DNA of 64,000 bases from Companilactobacillus furfuricola (GCF_003946325.1 NZ_RHNT01000006.1:1-64000); one strand, 5' to 3'. Shown: positions 36,216 through 47,988, numbered from the stretch's first letter. Numbers and translations: made by a program. The notes: generated by a model from the sequence alone, not told the origin.

Positions 36216-38558
36216 TCACCTGCTTTCGTATTTACCACGTCTCTTATGATTGTTATTTGAACGACCGTGTCCGCCACCGCGATGGTTGTTGCCACCTTTG
36301 CCGCCTTTATTGCGGAAAGTACTGCGACTGTGACTTGCACGGCGTTTCTTGAACTCTTCTTCACGCTTCTTAACTTGTTCTTCTTCTTCAGGAGTCAAGA
36401 CACGTTCGAAGTCGATTTTTCTTTGTTCAACGTCTGCTCTGATCAATTTAACTTTGATAGGTTGACCGACCTTGAAGATCTTGCCATTGCTTCTACCATG
36501 CATTGACATGCTCTTTTCATCAAATTCATAGTAGTCGTCTTTCATATTTGAAATATGGATCAGACCTTCAACTGTGTTCTCAAGTTGAATGAACATACCA
36601 AAACTAGTTACGGAACTGACAACAGCATCGAATTCTTCACCAACTTTATCTTCCATATATTCAGTCTTCTTGAGATCATCGACAGCACGTTCAGCATCGA
36701 TCGATTTTCTTTCACGGCTTGAAGTGTGGTCTGCGATCGGTGAAAGTTTCTCTTTCCACTTATCCTTTTCCTTGTCAGTGAAACCAAATTCAGCGTATTC
36801 ATGGATCATCCGATGAACGATCAAGTCCGGATAACGTCTGATCGGCGAAGTGAAGTGAGTATAATATTTAGCTGCCAGTCCGAAATGACCAAGCGCTTGA
36901 TCGGAATATCTAGCTTGTTGCATGCTTCTAAGCAGCATGATCGTAACAACTGCTTCTTCTGGTGTATCAGTAACTTTAGCTAAGACATTTTGGAACATCT
37001 TAGGAGTGATATCTTTAATATTACCCTTAACTTCCACACCGATCGCTGCGACGAATTCAAAGAAATTTTTGACCTTTTCTTGTTCAGGCTTTTCGTGGAC
37101 ACGATATAAGAATGGGACGTGACTCAAATTGTAATGCTTAGCAACCGTTTCATTAGCTGCCAACATGAATGATTCGATCATTCTCTCGGAAGTTCCACGG
37201 TTTCTCAGTTTAATATCGATCGGCTTGCCATTTTCATCAACGATGATCTGTGCTTCTGTTTCTTCAAAGTCGATGGCACCACGTTCATGACGCTTGTCGA
37301 ATAAAATCTTATGCAGATCTGCCATATCTTTCAACATTGGTACGAGAGCAGCATATTCTTCATTTAATTCAACGTCACCTTTTAAGATCTCGTTAACGTT
37401 GTTATAAGTCATGCGATATTTCGACTGGATAACACTTGGAAAAATATCTTGCGTTAAGATATCGCCATTTTCATCGATCTCCATCTCACAAGTCAAAGCT
37501 AGACGATCTTCACCAGGATTCAAGGAACAAATCCCGTTAGATAATCTAAATGGAAGCATTGGAATAACTCGATCGACTAAATAAGTACTAGTCCCACGCT
37601 TATAAGCTTCCTCATCAATTGGCGAACCTTCTCTGACATAATGAGTTACATCAGCGATATGAACGCCTAGATGGAAGTGTCCATTCGGCAACTTTTCGAC
37701 CTCAACGGCATCGTCAAAGTCTTTAGAATCATCCCCATCGATCGTGATGACGGTATTCTTAGTCAGGTCACGACGACCTTCACGATCTTCTTCTGTTACA
37801 TGATCAGGGATCTGTTCAGCAGCATCGAGAACTTCCTGTGGAAATTCTGGATTGATACCATTATCCAAGACGATGGAAATAATATCGACACCAGGATCAT
37901 TTTTGTTACCGATGATCTCAAGCGCTGTACCTTCCATACTTTGAGGATGAGAATCATTCGGATACTCATCGATCGATACTTGGACCATGTCACCCATTTG
38001 TGGATGAAGTCCCTTATCAGAAATAAAGATCATATAGGTTGAAAAACGTTTCTCATGACTTTGGACATAACCGTAGTGACCCGATTTCTTAACTTGAGCG
38101 TCACTGTATGGATGAAATTCACCAACCAGTTTGGTTACTGAACGTTCAATGATCTTAGTGATCTTTCCTTCAGGACCTTTGTCATCCCAAGGATTCGACG
38201 GTTTGGTGATCTGAATTTCTACTTCATCGCCATTGACCGCATGTAGCGTATTGTCACGCATAATAAAGGCATCTGGCTCTACCTCGTCGTAGCGAACAAA
38301 GCCAAACCCTTTTTCGTTAGCCTTAAAGACACCCTCTAAGACTTGTGTTTGTGTTGCCATTCTAAATTCATCTTTGTTAGTCAAGGTGATCTTTCCTTCA
38401 CCTTCTAAAACTGCCAAAGCTTTAACAACACGTTTGAATGCCGACGATCCGTGCATTCTTAGTGAATCCTCAACTTGCTCAGAAGTATAGCGACGATCGG
38501 GATTACTTCTGAAAAATTCAAGAATATCTGAAATTAATTTATTTTCTTTATCAGGCAT
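36216..38558 (-). CDS. rnr: ribonuclease R
   Basis: The enzyme (about 780 residues) is a processive 3'-5' exoribonuclease that digests structured RNA, including mRNA freed by trans-translation. It has an N-terminal winged-helix segment, cold-shock domains, the RNB catalytic domain with DGDDSKDFDDAVEV (metal-binding Asp cluster) and HFTSPIRRYPDLIVHR, an S1 domain (DAVVSSVTSFGMFIQLE) and a basic Gly/Arg/Asn-rich tail. ATG 38558 follows GAGGAAAC; the frame extends to a TTG 12 bases earlier. It overlaps the esterase stop by 8 bp, and smpB follows. Confidence 0.96.
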   Translation of the reverse strand: MPDKENKLISDILEFFRSNPDRRYTSEQVEDSLRMHGSSAFKRVVKALAVLEGEGKITLTNKDEFRMATQTQVLEGVFKANEKGFGFVRYDEVEPDAFIMRDNTLHAVNGDEVEIQITKPSNPWDDKGPEGKITKIIERSVTKLVGEFHPYSDAQVKKSGHYGYVQSHEKRFSTYMIFISDKGLHPQMGDMVQVSIDEYPNDSHPQSMEGTALEIIGNKNDPGVDIISIVLDNGINPEFPQEVLDAAEQIPDHVTEEDREGRRDLTKNTVITIDGDDSKDFDDAVEVEKLPNGHFHLGVHIADVTHYVREGSPIDEEAYKRGTSTYLVDRVIPMLPFRLSNGICSLNPGEDRLALTCEMEIDENGDILTQDIFPSVIQSKYRMTYNNVNEILKGDVELNEEYAALVPMLKDMADLHKILFDKRHERGAIDFEETEAQIIVDENGKPIDIKLRNRGTSERMIESFMLAANETVAKHYNLSHVPFLYRVHEKPEQEKVKNFFEFVAAIGVEVKGNIKDITPKMFQNVLAKVTDTPEEAVVTIMLLRSMQQARYSDQALGHFGLAAKYYTHFTSPIRRYPDLIVHRMIHEYAEFGFTDKEKDKWKEKLSPIADHTSSRERKSIDAERAVDDLKKTEYMEDKVGEEFDAVVSSVTSFGMFIQLENTVEGLIHISNMKDDYYEFDEKSMSMHGRSNGKIFKVGQPIKVKLIRADVEQRKIDFERVLTPEEEEQVKKREEEFKKRRASHSRSTFRNKGGKGGNNHRGGGHGRSNNNHKRRGKYESR

Positions 38559-39300
38559 TTGTTTCCTCAATTTTTTCTAAAAAGTTTAAAACGTCATTCT
38601 GGACGTCTTTATGAGCCTTATTTACTGTCAGAACGTGTCCGGCATCATACCAGTGAAGATCGACATTTGAAAGTCGTTGTTTGACTTTATTTGCACCATC
38701 AGGATCGACCATTACATCACTAGTTCCTTGACCAACGAAGTATGGTCCAGTGATCTTGTTCAAATTATTTTCGACATTGTGTGTTTCCGAAATGATCTTG
38801 TCCATAAAGTTATCTAGCTTATCATCGATGGCCGACATCTTTTCATTCATGACAGTCTCATCAGTCTCACTGATCTGATAAACTTTCTTGGCATAAATCA
38901 AAAATTCCTTCCGGACCATCGCGTAACTAGTATTGAACAAAGGCGAGCCAAAGGTTCCGCCAGCTGATACTTCTGGAAGTTCTTCGATCGCCTTAGTAGC
39001 AAAAATTGCTCCAAGTGAAAGTCCAAAGAAATAAAATTCTGTCTTGCCTTGTTTCATTAAATAATCAACAGCATCGATTGCTTGTTGCCACCAAACAGTT
39101 GGATCACCTTGTTCAATGATATCCAATGGCTCATACGTTCCGTGGCCCTTGAACATCGGTGCGTAAACAGAGTATTCATTTCTCTGCAAAAATCTTCCCA
39201 ACAGGCGCATGTCGTTCGGTGTTCCCGAGAGAGAATGCATCAATACGACTGCCTTAGGGCCATTATCAAAATAAAATGGTTTCGGTTCGATCAGTTTCAT
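38551..39300 (-). CDS. est: carboxylesterase (alpha/beta hydrolase)
   Basis: The 249-residue alpha/beta hydrolase resembles the Est30-type carboxylesterases usually found between secG and rnr in Bacilli. Visible features: VVLMHSLSGTPNDM (oxyanion region), nucleophile Ser in FFGLSLGAIF, acid DVMVDPDGA and catalytic His in YDAGHVLT. It acts on short-chain esters; the physiological substrate is unknown. AAGGAG precedes the ATG, and a terminator-like hairpin lies only about 18 bp upstream of the start, between secG and est. Confidence 0.9.
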   Translation of the reverse strand: MKLIEPKPFYFDNGPKAVVLMHSLSGTPNDMRLLGRFLQRNEYSVYAPMFKGHGTYEPLDIIEQGDPTVWWQQAIDAVDYLMKQGKTEFYFFGLSLGAIFATKAIEELPEVSAGGTFGSPLFNTSYAMVRKEFLIYAKKVYQISETDETVMNEKMSAIDDKLDNFMDKIISETHNVENNLNKITGPYFVGQGTSDVMVDPDGANKVKQRLSNVDLHWYDAGHVLTVNKAHKDVQNDVLNFLEKIEETNA

Positions 39301-39318
39301 TAAAATTACTCCTTATAA

Positions 39319-39347
39319 CAAAAAACCTCCTGAGACTCTTCAGGAGG
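39319..39347 (-). terminator. hairpin terminator between secG and est
   Basis: CCTCCTGA and TCAGGAGG arms around a short loop, followed by TTTTTT on the minus strand. It would reduce transcription from secG into est-rnr-smpB. The arm CCTCC could also mask the GGAG of the est ribosome-binding site. Confidence 0.78.
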
Positions 39348-39356
39348 ATAACTTGT

Positions 39357-39593
39357 CTAGTGAGATGATAAATAAACTAAAGCTAGTGACAAAGCGAAGA
39401 AAATGACCAAAAGGACATATGTAACTTTGACCATAAAGGCTTCAAATCCACGCTTCTTTTGGTTATTGAATAAATCTCCGCCACCACCAGAAAGTGCGTT
39501 CAAAGCATCTTGTTGCTTTGTAGGTTGCATCAATACAGCAATGATGATCAGGATCGAAACAATAATTAATAATACTTCAAAAAGATTATACAC
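39357..39593 (-). CDS. secG: preprotein translocase subunit SecG
   Basis: The 78-residue membrane protein is the small accessory subunit of the SecYEG channel. Two hydrophobic helices (LLIIVSILIIIAVLM and VTYVLLVIFFALSLALVYL) flank a loop with the typical GGGGDLFNNQKKRGFE. GTG 39593 is preferred because GGGGG lies about 8 nt upstream; a TTG two codons earlier is also open. It starts the secG-est-rnr-smpB order conserved in Bacilli, with a hairpin before est. Confidence 0.94.
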   Translation of the reverse strand: MYNLFEVLLIIVSILIIIAVLMQPTKQQDALNALSGGGGDLFNNQKKRGFEAFMVKVTYVLLVIFFALSLALVYLSSH

Positions 39594-39666
39594 CGGCAAA
39601 ACCCCCGTTCATGGTGTTTAAAGCTGAAATCACTTCTAAAACAATAACACAAATTCTTTCAAAATT

Positions 39667-41208
39667 CTAGTCTATTCCATTGATAAGCTCAGTCAGTTTT
39701 TTCTTCAATGTAGCCCGTGTAGCTCCATTGACCATCATCTCGATACGATCGCCTGATTTAACTAGGGTATCGCCTCTTGGAATTATTTGCATTTCTCCAC
39801 GATAAATGGAAATCACTAAGACTGATTTGGGAAAACTAATATCACGAATATACTTACCATCGATCGGACTACCCTCAAAAACAGGGATTTCGATCCGATC
39901 ATTGAATTTGGAAACTCGATTCAAATGCTTCGTATTTACTGTCAGTTTTTCTTTCAAAGCTTCGTAAATCGGTGATCCATTCAAAATGTCGACAACGATG
40001 TAGGCCACTAACGAAATAACGACTAAAGGCATCAAGTGTCCCAGCGAACCGACCATCTCAGTAACTAAAATAATGGCAGTAAACGGGGCCTTGGAAATAC
40101 AAGCGAAGTAACCAGCCATCGCAAAAATTATCAAATTACTTTCAAATGAAATTGGTAAAAGTCCAATTTGATGCATGAATACTGCATACAATGCACCAAT
40201 CATTGCACCAAGATTTAAGATAGGAAGAAAAATCCCACCTGGCAAGCCTGATCCATAAGATATCATTGAAAAAACAAATCGCAAAACAAAGATACCAAAG
40301 AGGACCAATAAGCCTACCTTCATGTTACTGAGTGCAACGATCAAACCATTTCCGCCGCCGATATATTTTGGAAACATCATTCCGATCGGCAACAATAAAA
40401 TCAATGGGATCAAGCCTTGGAAGCTACGAGGTATTTTAGTTTTCGCATAAAGACTTGGCATTTCTAGTAAAACTACTTGATACAGTCTTCCCAGTAAACC
40501 AAGGATGATACCGAGTACGATCAAGTGCCAATACATATTGATCGGCAAGCTAAACTTGTATGGGATACTTAACACTGGTGTCAATCCAAATACATATAAA
40601 GCTACCAAATTTGAGCTAACCGAACTAGCTAAAGCTGTGATCCAGACCATTGGTGAAAAATTATGGTAGATCTCTTCTAAGACGAACATCGACCCTGCTA
40701 ATGGAGCATTGAACGCAGCGGCTAGTCCTCCTGCTGCACCACTAGCAATCAAAATACGTTTCGAAACTGGCGATGAAAGCTTTCCTAATTCACCAAATCC
40801 TTGACCAACTGAAGCACCTAATTGGATGGCGGGACCTTCACGTCCAAGAAAAAGTCCAGGACCAATACTGATGATCCCACCAACAAATTTACGCCATAAA
40901 ACAGCCCACCATTTAACTTCCAGCTGACCGTCTAATTGAGCTTCAACTTGCGGAATACCCGAACCAGAAATATTTGGTTCTTTTTTTAACATTAAACTTA
41001 CGATAATACCTACAACGACCAAAACAAACAACAAAAGAATAAACGTTGTTAGACTAGTACGAGCAGATACATATAATCCTTGAAAAAGTTTGAGTAATTT
41101 GCCGATCGACCAGCGAAACGAACTAACGACAGCACCGGAAAAGATCCCGACGAAAACCCCAAACAAAATCAACTTCAATTTATATACATCGATTGAAGTG
41201 CTTTTCAT
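39667..41208 (-). CDS. ClC-family chloride channel or transporter with TrkA-C domain
   Basis: The 513-residue protein has ClC-type helices and the anion-selectivity motifs GSGIPQVE, GREGPAIQLGAS and SGLPGGIFLPIL, in the usual order. The last 80 residues form a TrkA-C (RCK_C) ligand-binding domain (SPIDGKYIRDISFPKSVLVIS then RGDTLVKSGDRIEMMV). In other Firmicutes RCK_C domains can bind c-di-AMP, so this transporter could respond to CdaA, though that is inference. Likely a Cl-/H+ antiporter or fluoride/chloride channel for acid tolerance. Confidence 0.9.
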   Translation of the reverse strand: MKSTSIDVYKLKLILFGVFVGIFSGAVVSSFRWSIGKLLKLFQGLYVSARTSLTTFILLLFVLVVVGIIVSLMLKKEPNISGSGIPQVEAQLDGQLEVKWWAVLWRKFVGGIISIGPGLFLGREGPAIQLGASVGQGFGELGKLSSPVSKRILIASGAAGGLAAAFNAPLAGSMFVLEEIYHNFSPMVWITALASSVSSNLVALYVFGLTPVLSIPYKFSLPINMYWHLIVLGIILGLLGRLYQVVLLEMPSLYAKTKIPRSFQGLIPLILLLPIGMMFPKYIGGGNGLIVALSNMKVGLLVLFGIFVLRFVFSMISYGSGLPGGIFLPILNLGAMIGALYAVFMHQIGLLPISFESNLIIFAMAGYFACISKAPFTAIILVTEMVGSLGHLMPLVVISLVAYIVVDILNGSPIYEALKEKLTVNTKHLNRVSKFNDRIEIPVFEGSPIDGKYIRDISFPKSVLVISIYRGEMQIIPRGDTLVKSGDRIEMMVNGATRATLKKKLTELINGID

Positions 41209-41223
41209 TAAATTCCCCTCTAT

Positions 41224-42288
41224 CTAATTTGATTCTGAAAATTTCGGCAATTGATAAACGCTGGGAGAAGGTTGTTTAAAACCTGCCTCTAGCAATTCGA
41301 TGTCTGTAATAGCTTGTTCATCTGTCACTATCTTAGGTTGATCATTGATCAAAGTCTCATACACTGAATCGTAAAATTGACCATAATCGCCTTGTGGCGT
41401 TTTGATCTGCTTTTTGATCCAATCGCCATTGGAATTGTGATAATTTGCTACGCCATAATACATTGGACTATCTTCACCAAATCCCGGCGTCCCCGGCATG
41501 ATGCCAGCTTTAAGATCATTTTCTTGTTGATCAGCGCCATATTTGATGAATGATCCATTAGTTCCGTGAACGATGAATCGCGGATAATCACTGGCAACCA
41601 CGAATTCAGCTTTAACTTTGACCTTATTAGTCGTTCCGTAATGAAGATCAACATCAAAATAATTATCAACAGCATCAGCTTTTTCGTTGTTCCTAATATC
41701 ATAAACAGCAGCATCTGGACGACCGAAAAGAGCGACCATCCGATCCATTAAATGAATACCTAATCCGTAAAAAGTCCCCTGTTCTTTCGTTCCTGAATTA
41801 ACAACAGTGTTAGGACGATAATAGTCGATGTGAGATTCGACTTCCAAAATATTGCCTAAAAATCCTTGTTCAATAACTTGTTTTACCGCCAAATAGTCCC
41901 CATCAAAACGACGATTTTGGTAAGGAATAGCGATCACACCAATTTCTTTGGCTAGTGACAATAATTCTTTTGCATGCTCCACACTATCAACGAATGGTTT
42001 CTCAACGATCACTGACTTTTTCGCTAAAATAACTTGTTTAGCTAGTTGATAGTGAGTGCTGGCAGGCGTACAAATGGTTACTAAATCAATTTCTGGATCA
42101 TTTAGAACAGAATCCAAGTCATTCGTAAAAATTGTTCCTTGGCTTTCATATGGCTCTTTCAGTGATTCATCAACTGGTTTTCTAGTATAAACTTTTACAA
42201 CTTCAAAATCTGATCGAATATTTAAATAGGGTAAATGATATCGATTAGCAGATTTGCCAAAACCGATAAAAGCTATTTTTAGTGACAT
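41224..42288 (-). CDS. Gfo/Idh/MocA-family NAD(P)-dependent oxidoreductase
   Basis: The 354-residue protein starts at ATG 42288 (MSLKIAFIGFG), preceded by AAGGAG; an upstream start at 42321 is open but less likely. The N-terminal Rossmann motif is FIGFGKSANRYHLPYL, followed by the conserved EKPF element (VIVEKPFVDS) and a C-terminal alpha/beta domain. Such enzymes oxidise sugars, inositol or related alcohols; the substrate is unknown. Close upstream neighbour is the ClC gene on the same strand. Confidence 0.88.
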   Translation of the reverse strand: MSLKIAFIGFGKSANRYHLPYLNIRSDFEVVKVYTRKPVDESLKEPYESQGTIFTNDLDSVLNDPEIDLVTICTPASTHYQLAKQVILAKKSVIVEKPFVDSVEHAKELLSLAKEIGVIAIPYQNRRFDGDYLAVKQVIEQGFLGNILEVESHIDYYRPNTVVNSGTKEQGTFYGLGIHLMDRMVALFGRPDAAVYDIRNNEKADAVDNYFDVDLHYGTTNKVKVKAEFVVASDYPRFIVHGTNGSFIKYGADQQENDLKAGIMPGTPGFGEDSPMYYGVANYHNSNGDWIKKQIKTPQGDYGQFYDSVYETLINDQPKIVTDEQAITDIELLEAGFKQPSPSVYQLPKFSESN

Positions 42289-42335
42289 ATTTTTCTCCTT
42301 GTCTAGACATACTAATATCATATAATTTTAGGCAA

Positions 42336-42364
42336 AAAAAAAACAGTCCCGAAGGGCTGTTTTA
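42336..42364 (-). terminator. eno terminator
   Basis: AAACAG..CCC pairs with GGGCTGTTT around a GAA loop with one bulged T; a T run follows on the minus strand. It lies about 13 bp past the eno stop codon. Confidence 0.83.
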
Positions 42365-42376
42365 TTTTGTGAACAA

Positions 42377-43711
<1,335 letters not shown>

Positions 43712-43769
43712 TCATTCTAACCCGAATTTGTTCTAAATTAAAATGAAATTCAATAGTTTTATTTATAAA

Positions 43770-44522
43770 TTATTTTTGATAGTTAACTAATGCTACGTAT
43801 GATTCTGGATCCATACTTGCACCACCAACGAGTCCACCATCGATATCTTCTTTTGCCATCAATTCCTTAACGTTAGCAGGTTTTACTGAACCACCGTAAA
43901 GAATTCTTGTCTTGTCAGCTGTATCTTGATCGTACAAGCTTGCAAGTTTTTCACGAATAACGTGAACCATTTCTTGTGCTTGATCAGCAGTAGCAGTTTT
44001 ACCAGTACCGATAGCCCAGATTGGTTCGTAAGCGATAACTGATTTAGCAATATCTGCAGCAGAGATTCCTGCAACAGCGTTTTCGATTTGACCAGTTACC
44101 CAGTCTTCGGCCTTGCCAGCTTCACGTTGTTCAAGAGTTTCACCACAGCAAATGATTGGTAACATGTTGTTCTTCAAGATTGTTTTGGCTTTCTTGTTGA
44201 TGTCTTCATCAGTTTCTTTGAAGTATTGTCTTCTTTCTGAGTGACCAATGATTACGTAGTCAAGTCCCATTTCTGAAAGAGCCTTTGGTGAAGTTTCACC
44301 AGTAAATGCACCAGCATCTTCAAAGTATGAGTTTTCAGCAGCTGTCTTAAGAGGTGTACCTTCGGCACCAGCAACTAACGTTGTTAGGTCGATAGCAGGA
44401 GCACCAATAATAGCTTCAACGCCAGATTCTGGCAACTTGCCTTTGATACTGTCTAAAAATTCTTGGGTTTCTTTAGGATTTTTGTTCATCTTCCAGTTAC
44501 CCGCAATAATAGGTGTACGCAT
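43770..44522 (-). CDS. tpiA: triosephosphate isomerase
   Basis: The 250-residue enzyme interconverts dihydroxyacetone phosphate and glyceraldehyde 3-phosphate. The catalytic Lys is in IAGNWKMNK, the electrophilic His in [12 protein letters not shown] and the base Glu in [16 protein letters not shown]; the C-terminal [11 protein letters not shown] and [14 protein letters not shown] bind phosphate. It lies 21 bp after pgk in the glycolytic operon. Typical length. Confidence 0.98.
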   Translation of the reverse strand: MRTPIIAGNWKMNKNPKETQEFLDSIKGKLPESGVEAIIGAPAIDLTTLVAGAEGTPLKTAAENSYFEDAGAFTGETSPKALSEMGLDYVIIGHSERRQYFKETDEDINKKAKTILKNNMLPIICCGETLEQREAGKAEDWVTGQIENAVAGISAADIAKSVIAYEPIWAIGTGKTATADQAQEMVHVIREKLASLYDQDTADKTRILYGGSVKPANVKELMAKEDIDGGLVGGASMDPESYVALVNYQK

Positions 44523-44543
44523 AAAATATATTCTCCTTAATGA

Positions 44544-45758
44544 CTATTTGTCTGAAATTGAATCAATACCAGGTAATACTTTACCTTCAAGGTATTCTAG
44601 TGAAGCTCCACCACCAGTTGAGATGTGTGTCAACTTGTCTGCAATACCTAAGCTCTTAGCAGCAGCAGTTGAGTCACCACCACCAACGATTGTGATAGCG
44701 TCTGACAAGTCACCTAAGGCACGTCCTACTTCAAGAGTACCTTCAGCAAACTTACTCATTTCGAATGCACCCATTGGTCCATTCCATACAACAGTCTTGG
44801 CACCGTTAAGCTTGTCCTTGAACAAAGCAACAGTCTTAGGACCGATATCCAAGGCCATCTTGTCATCAGGAATATCAACACCATCTGTTGTTTCTGCGTC
44901 AGCGTCGTTTGAGAACTCTGCAGCAACAATGTGGTCTACAGGAAGCACGATCTTGTCCCCAGCTTTTTGAAGGAGGTCCTTAGCTAGGTCAACTTTATCT
45001 GCTTCGAATAATGATTTACCGATCTTGTGTCCTTGAGCAGCAAGGAATGTATAAGCCATTCCACCACCAATAAGGATGTGATCTGATTTTGGAATTAAGT
45101 TTTCGATAACTCCAATTTTATCTGAAACCTTAGCACCACCAAGAATTGTTACAAATGGGTGTACAGGGTTGTCAACGGCATTACCTAAGAACTTGATTTC
45201 TTTTTCCATCAAGTAACCAGCAGCAACGGGCTTACCAGCAGCTTTCATAGCTGTTGAAATACCAACGTTTGAAGCGTGGCTTCTGTGAGCAGTACCGAAT
45301 GCATCATTAATAAATACATCACCTAATGATGCCCAGTATTCACCAAGTTTAGGATCGTTTTTACTTTCACGTTTACCGAAGTCATTGTCGATATCTTGGA
45401 AACGAGTGTTTTCCATAAGTAAAATGTCGCCATCGTTTAATTCGTTGATAGCATCTTCAAGTTCTTTACCTTCGTTTTCAGGTACGAACTTAACAGGCAT
45501 TCCACTTAATTCTTGTAGTTTGGCAGCAACAGGTTTTAATGATAAAGCCTTCTTATCTTCGTCACTCTTAATTCTACCTAAGTGAGATAGTAAGATAACT
45601 TTTCCACCATGTTCTGAAACATATTTGATAGTTGGGATTGCACCGACGATACGGTTAGTATCGCCAACAACACCATCTTTAATAGGAACGTTGAAATCAA
45701 CACGCATCAAGACTTTTTTACCTTTAACATCAACGTCAGAAACAGTAAGTTTTGCCAT
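44544..45758 (-). CDS. pgk: phosphoglycerate kinase
   Basis: The 404-residue enzyme makes ATP and 3-phosphoglycerate from 1,3-bisphosphoglycerate, the first substrate-level phosphorylation of glycolysis. Motifs: [22 protein letters not shown], the linker region GWMGDIGPK-like DIGPKTV, and the nucleotide-binding [14 protein letters not shown]. Between gap and pgk is a G+C-rich hairpin with a U run, likely tuning readthrough. GGAGG precedes the ATG. Confidence 0.98.
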   Translation of the reverse strand: MAKLTVSDVDVKGKKVLMRVDFNVPIKDGVVGDTNRIVGAIPTIKYVSEHGGKVILLSHLGRIKSDEDKKALSLKPVAAKLQELSGMPVKFVPENEGKELEDAINELNDGDILLMENTRFQDIDNDFGKRESKNDPKLGEYWASLGDVFINDAFGTAHRSHASNVGISTAMKAAGKPVAAGYLMEKEIKFLGNAVDNPVHPFVTILGGAKVSDKIGVIENLIPKSDHILIGGGMAYTFLAAQGHKIGKSLFEADKVDLAKDLLQKAGDKIVLPVDHIVAAEFSNDADAETTDGVDIPDDKMALDIGPKTVALFKDKLNGAKTVVWNGPMGAFEMSKFAEGTLEVGRALGDLSDAITIVGGGDSTAAAKSLGIADKLTHISTGGGASLEYLEGKVLPGIDSISDK

Positions 45759-45782
45759 TTTAAATCCTCCGAATATTTCTTT

Positions 45783-45816
45783 AAAAAAAAGCGGAAGGAG
45801 TTAGCCTCCCTCCGCC
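45783..45816 (-). terminator. hairpin between gap and pgk (partial terminator)
   Basis: GCGGAGGG and CCTTCCGC form an 8-bp stem with one G-U pair around a GGCTAACT-like loop; on the minus strand eight T follow. In an otherwise continuous operon this is probably a leaky terminator or mRNA processing/stability hairpin that lets gap be made in excess of pgk. Confidence 0.75.
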
Positions 45817-45864
45817 AATTTAATACATTAAATTAGGTTGTAAAACTTTGCTATGACTAAAGAA

Positions 45865-46893
45865 TTAGTCTAATGTAGCAAATTTTTCAAGTGTACGAAC
45901 CATTTGTGCTGTAAATCCTGATTCGTTGTCATACCATGCAACAGTCTTTACAACTTGGCCATCACCTGTACCAACGATTTGTGTTTGAGTTGGGTCAAAT
46001 ACTGAACCGAATGATGTACCGATGATATCTGATGAAACAATTTCATCATCGTTGTAACCGAATGATGGGTTGTTTTCTGTAACTTTCTTAATAGCTGCGT
46101 TAACTTCGTCAACTGTAACTTCTTTGTCAAGAGTTGCAACTAATTCTGTTAATGAACCTGTGATAACTGGAACACGTTGTGCATGTCCGTCAAGTTTACC
46201 TTTAAGTGCAGGAACAACAAGACCCATAGCTTTAGCAGCACCAGTTGAGTGAGGGATGATGTTTGCAGCAGCAGCACGTGCAGCACGAACATTACCTTTA
46301 CGTTCTGGACCATCTTGAAGCATTTGTGTAGCTGTGTATGCGTGGATAGTTGTCATTGTACCAGCTTTGATACCGAATTCTTTGTTTACGGCATTAGCTA
46401 ATGGTGCAAGACAGTTTGTTGTACATGAACCAGCTGAAGCGATCTTAACGTCGTTAGTTAAAACGTCTTCGTTAACACCATAAACAACTGTAGGCATGTC
46501 ACCTGATGGAGCTGAGATCAATACACGTTTTGCACCGGCATCCAAGTGAGCTTGTGCCTTGTCAGCTGATGTGTAGAAACCTGTACATTCAAGAACGATG
46601 TCAACGCCATCGTTTGCAACCCATTTAAGGTCTGCAGCGTTCTTTTCAGCGTATACAGGGATCTTGTTACCATCAACAACGATTCCGTCTTCAGCAGCTT
46701 TGATAGCGTCAATCTTGAAGTTACCATGAGCTGTATCATATTTAAGCAAGTGTGCAAGCATTGCAGGTGATGTCAAATCATTGATTGCAACAACTTCCAA
46801 ATCTGTTTTGCCTTGAGCTTTTAGTTCAGCAATACGGCGGAATGCCAAACGACCAATACGTCCAAATCCATTAATACCAACTTTTGTAGTCAT
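45865..46893 (-). CDS. gap: glyceraldehyde-3-phosphate dehydrogenase
   Basis: The 342-residue enzyme oxidises glyceraldehyde 3-phosphate to 1,3-bisphosphoglycerate with NAD+. NAD-binding [17 protein letters not shown] is at the N-terminus, the catalytic Cys in [13 protein letters not shown], and [16 protein letters not shown] near the C-terminus. It follows cggR by about 35 bp and is the second gene of the operon. Codon use is strongly biased, as expected for a highly expressed glycolytic gene. Confidence 0.98.
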   Translation of the reverse strand: MTTKVGINGFGRIGRLAFRRIAELKAQGKTDLEVVAINDLTSPAMLAHLLKYDTAHGNFKIDAIKAAEDGIVVDGNKIPVYAEKNAADLKWVANDGVDIVLECTGFYTSADKAQAHLDAGAKRVLISAPSGDMPTVVYGVNEDVLTNDVKIASAGSCTTNCLAPLANAVNKEFGIKAGTMTTIHAYTATQMLQDGPERKGNVRAARAAAANIIPHSTGAAKAMGLVVPALKGKLDGHAQRVPVITGSLTELVATLDKEVTVDEVNAAIKKVTENNPSFGYNDDEIVSSDIIGTSFGSVFDPTQTQIVGTGDGQVVKTVAWYDNESGFTAQMVRTLEKFATLD

Positions 46894-46927
46894 ACAAAAA
46901 TTCCTCCTTCAGGAAAGTAAAAATATA

Positions 46928-47974
46928 TTATTTTAAAGGGTTATCCCTTAAAATCATCTTTGAGGCACCTTCATCAGTGATCAGCACTGTATGAGCTGGT
47001 GCATTTTTCATGTAAGCTTCAATTGCTGTGGCCTTAGATTGTCCACCTGCGATTGCGATTACATGTTTAATATTAACAAGGTCCCGAACATGAAGTCCAA
47101 TTCTAGGTACCTTATATACGAGTTTGCCATCACGATCGAAGAAATCACCGAATGCTTCAGCAACAGCATTGCCATTACTGATCGTTAATTTATCTTCATC
47201 TGAAAGGTTTCTTCTTTCAGCCATGATGCTCGCAGTTCCCACACTATGTACAACGACATTACATTGATAGATCAGTTCGAGAACTGATTTGATCGAGGCT
47301 TCATTTTGCAACGATTCAAAGCTTCGTTCACTAATGTCTTCAGGCAAATATAATGCCCGATGTTGTCCATGTGTTCTATTCGCCATTTCAGCACAAACAC
47401 TGTTTGCCTGAATTATTACTGACTCTCCAACTCCACCTCGGGCTGGTAAGAACAATAAATCACGATTCTTTGAAAGACTTGGTGATAAATTCCTAGCAAC
47501 TCTGGCTAAAGTGCTACCGCCAGTAACAGCAATTAAACTCTTGCCATTTGGTAGAATAGATCCAAGCAATTGGTTAAGTCTTTGACCAAAGGAATCAACA
47601 ACTCGGTATTGCTTATCTGAATTACCAGGTAAAACAATGCAGCGCTCAATTCCTAGCTTCTTACTTAACTGTTGCTCTAGTAGTGCTGTTCCTTGAAAGT
47701 CAGCTAACATTTTATTCAGTTGACCATTGGCTTGAATCCCCGTCTTAGTGAGTGACATCCCTGATTTAGAAGAATTGATCAAGCCTTGATTCTTCAAAAG
47801 GTCTGTCTCAGTTCTAAGACTTCGTTCAGTAACATTAAGGTCATCTGCTAGGACCCGACGGCCCACCGGTTCCATTAATTTAATACTTTGTAGTATTCTA
47901 AAACGCTTCTCAACGGTCTTAATGAAATCGGGAGCAACCAAATCCAACAATTCTAAATCCTTATTGATTGTCAT
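46928..47974 (-). CDS. cggR: central glycolytic genes regulator CggR
   Basis: The 348-residue SorC-family repressor senses fructose 1,6-bisphosphate and controls the gap operon. The N-terminal helix-turn-helix is in RVLADDLNVTERSLRTETDLLKNQGL, and the C-terminal sugar-phosphate domain shows AVTGGSTLARVA, LFLPARGGVG and AIAGGQSKATAIEAYM. It heads the operon and faces its own operator (47989-48025) in the leader, implying autoregulation. GGAG precedes the ATG. Confidence 0.95.
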   Translation of the reverse strand: MTINKDLELLDLVAPDFIKTVEKRFRILQSIKLMEPVGRRVLADDLNVTERSLRTETDLLKNQGLINSSKSGMSLTKTGIQANGQLNKMLADFQGTALLEQQLSKKLGIERCIVLPGNSDKQYRVVDSFGQRLNQLLGSILPNGKSLIAVTGGSTLARVARNLSPSLSKNRDLLFLPARGGVGESVIIQANSVCAEMANRTHGQHRALYLPEDISERSFESLQNEASIKSVLELIYQCNVVVHSVGTASIMAERRNLSDEDKLTISNGNAVAEAFGDFFDRDGKLVYKVPRIGLHVRDLVNIKHVIAIAGGQSKATAIEAYMKNAPAHTVLITDEGASKMILRDNPLK

Positions 47975-47988
47975 TTGATTTACTCCTT

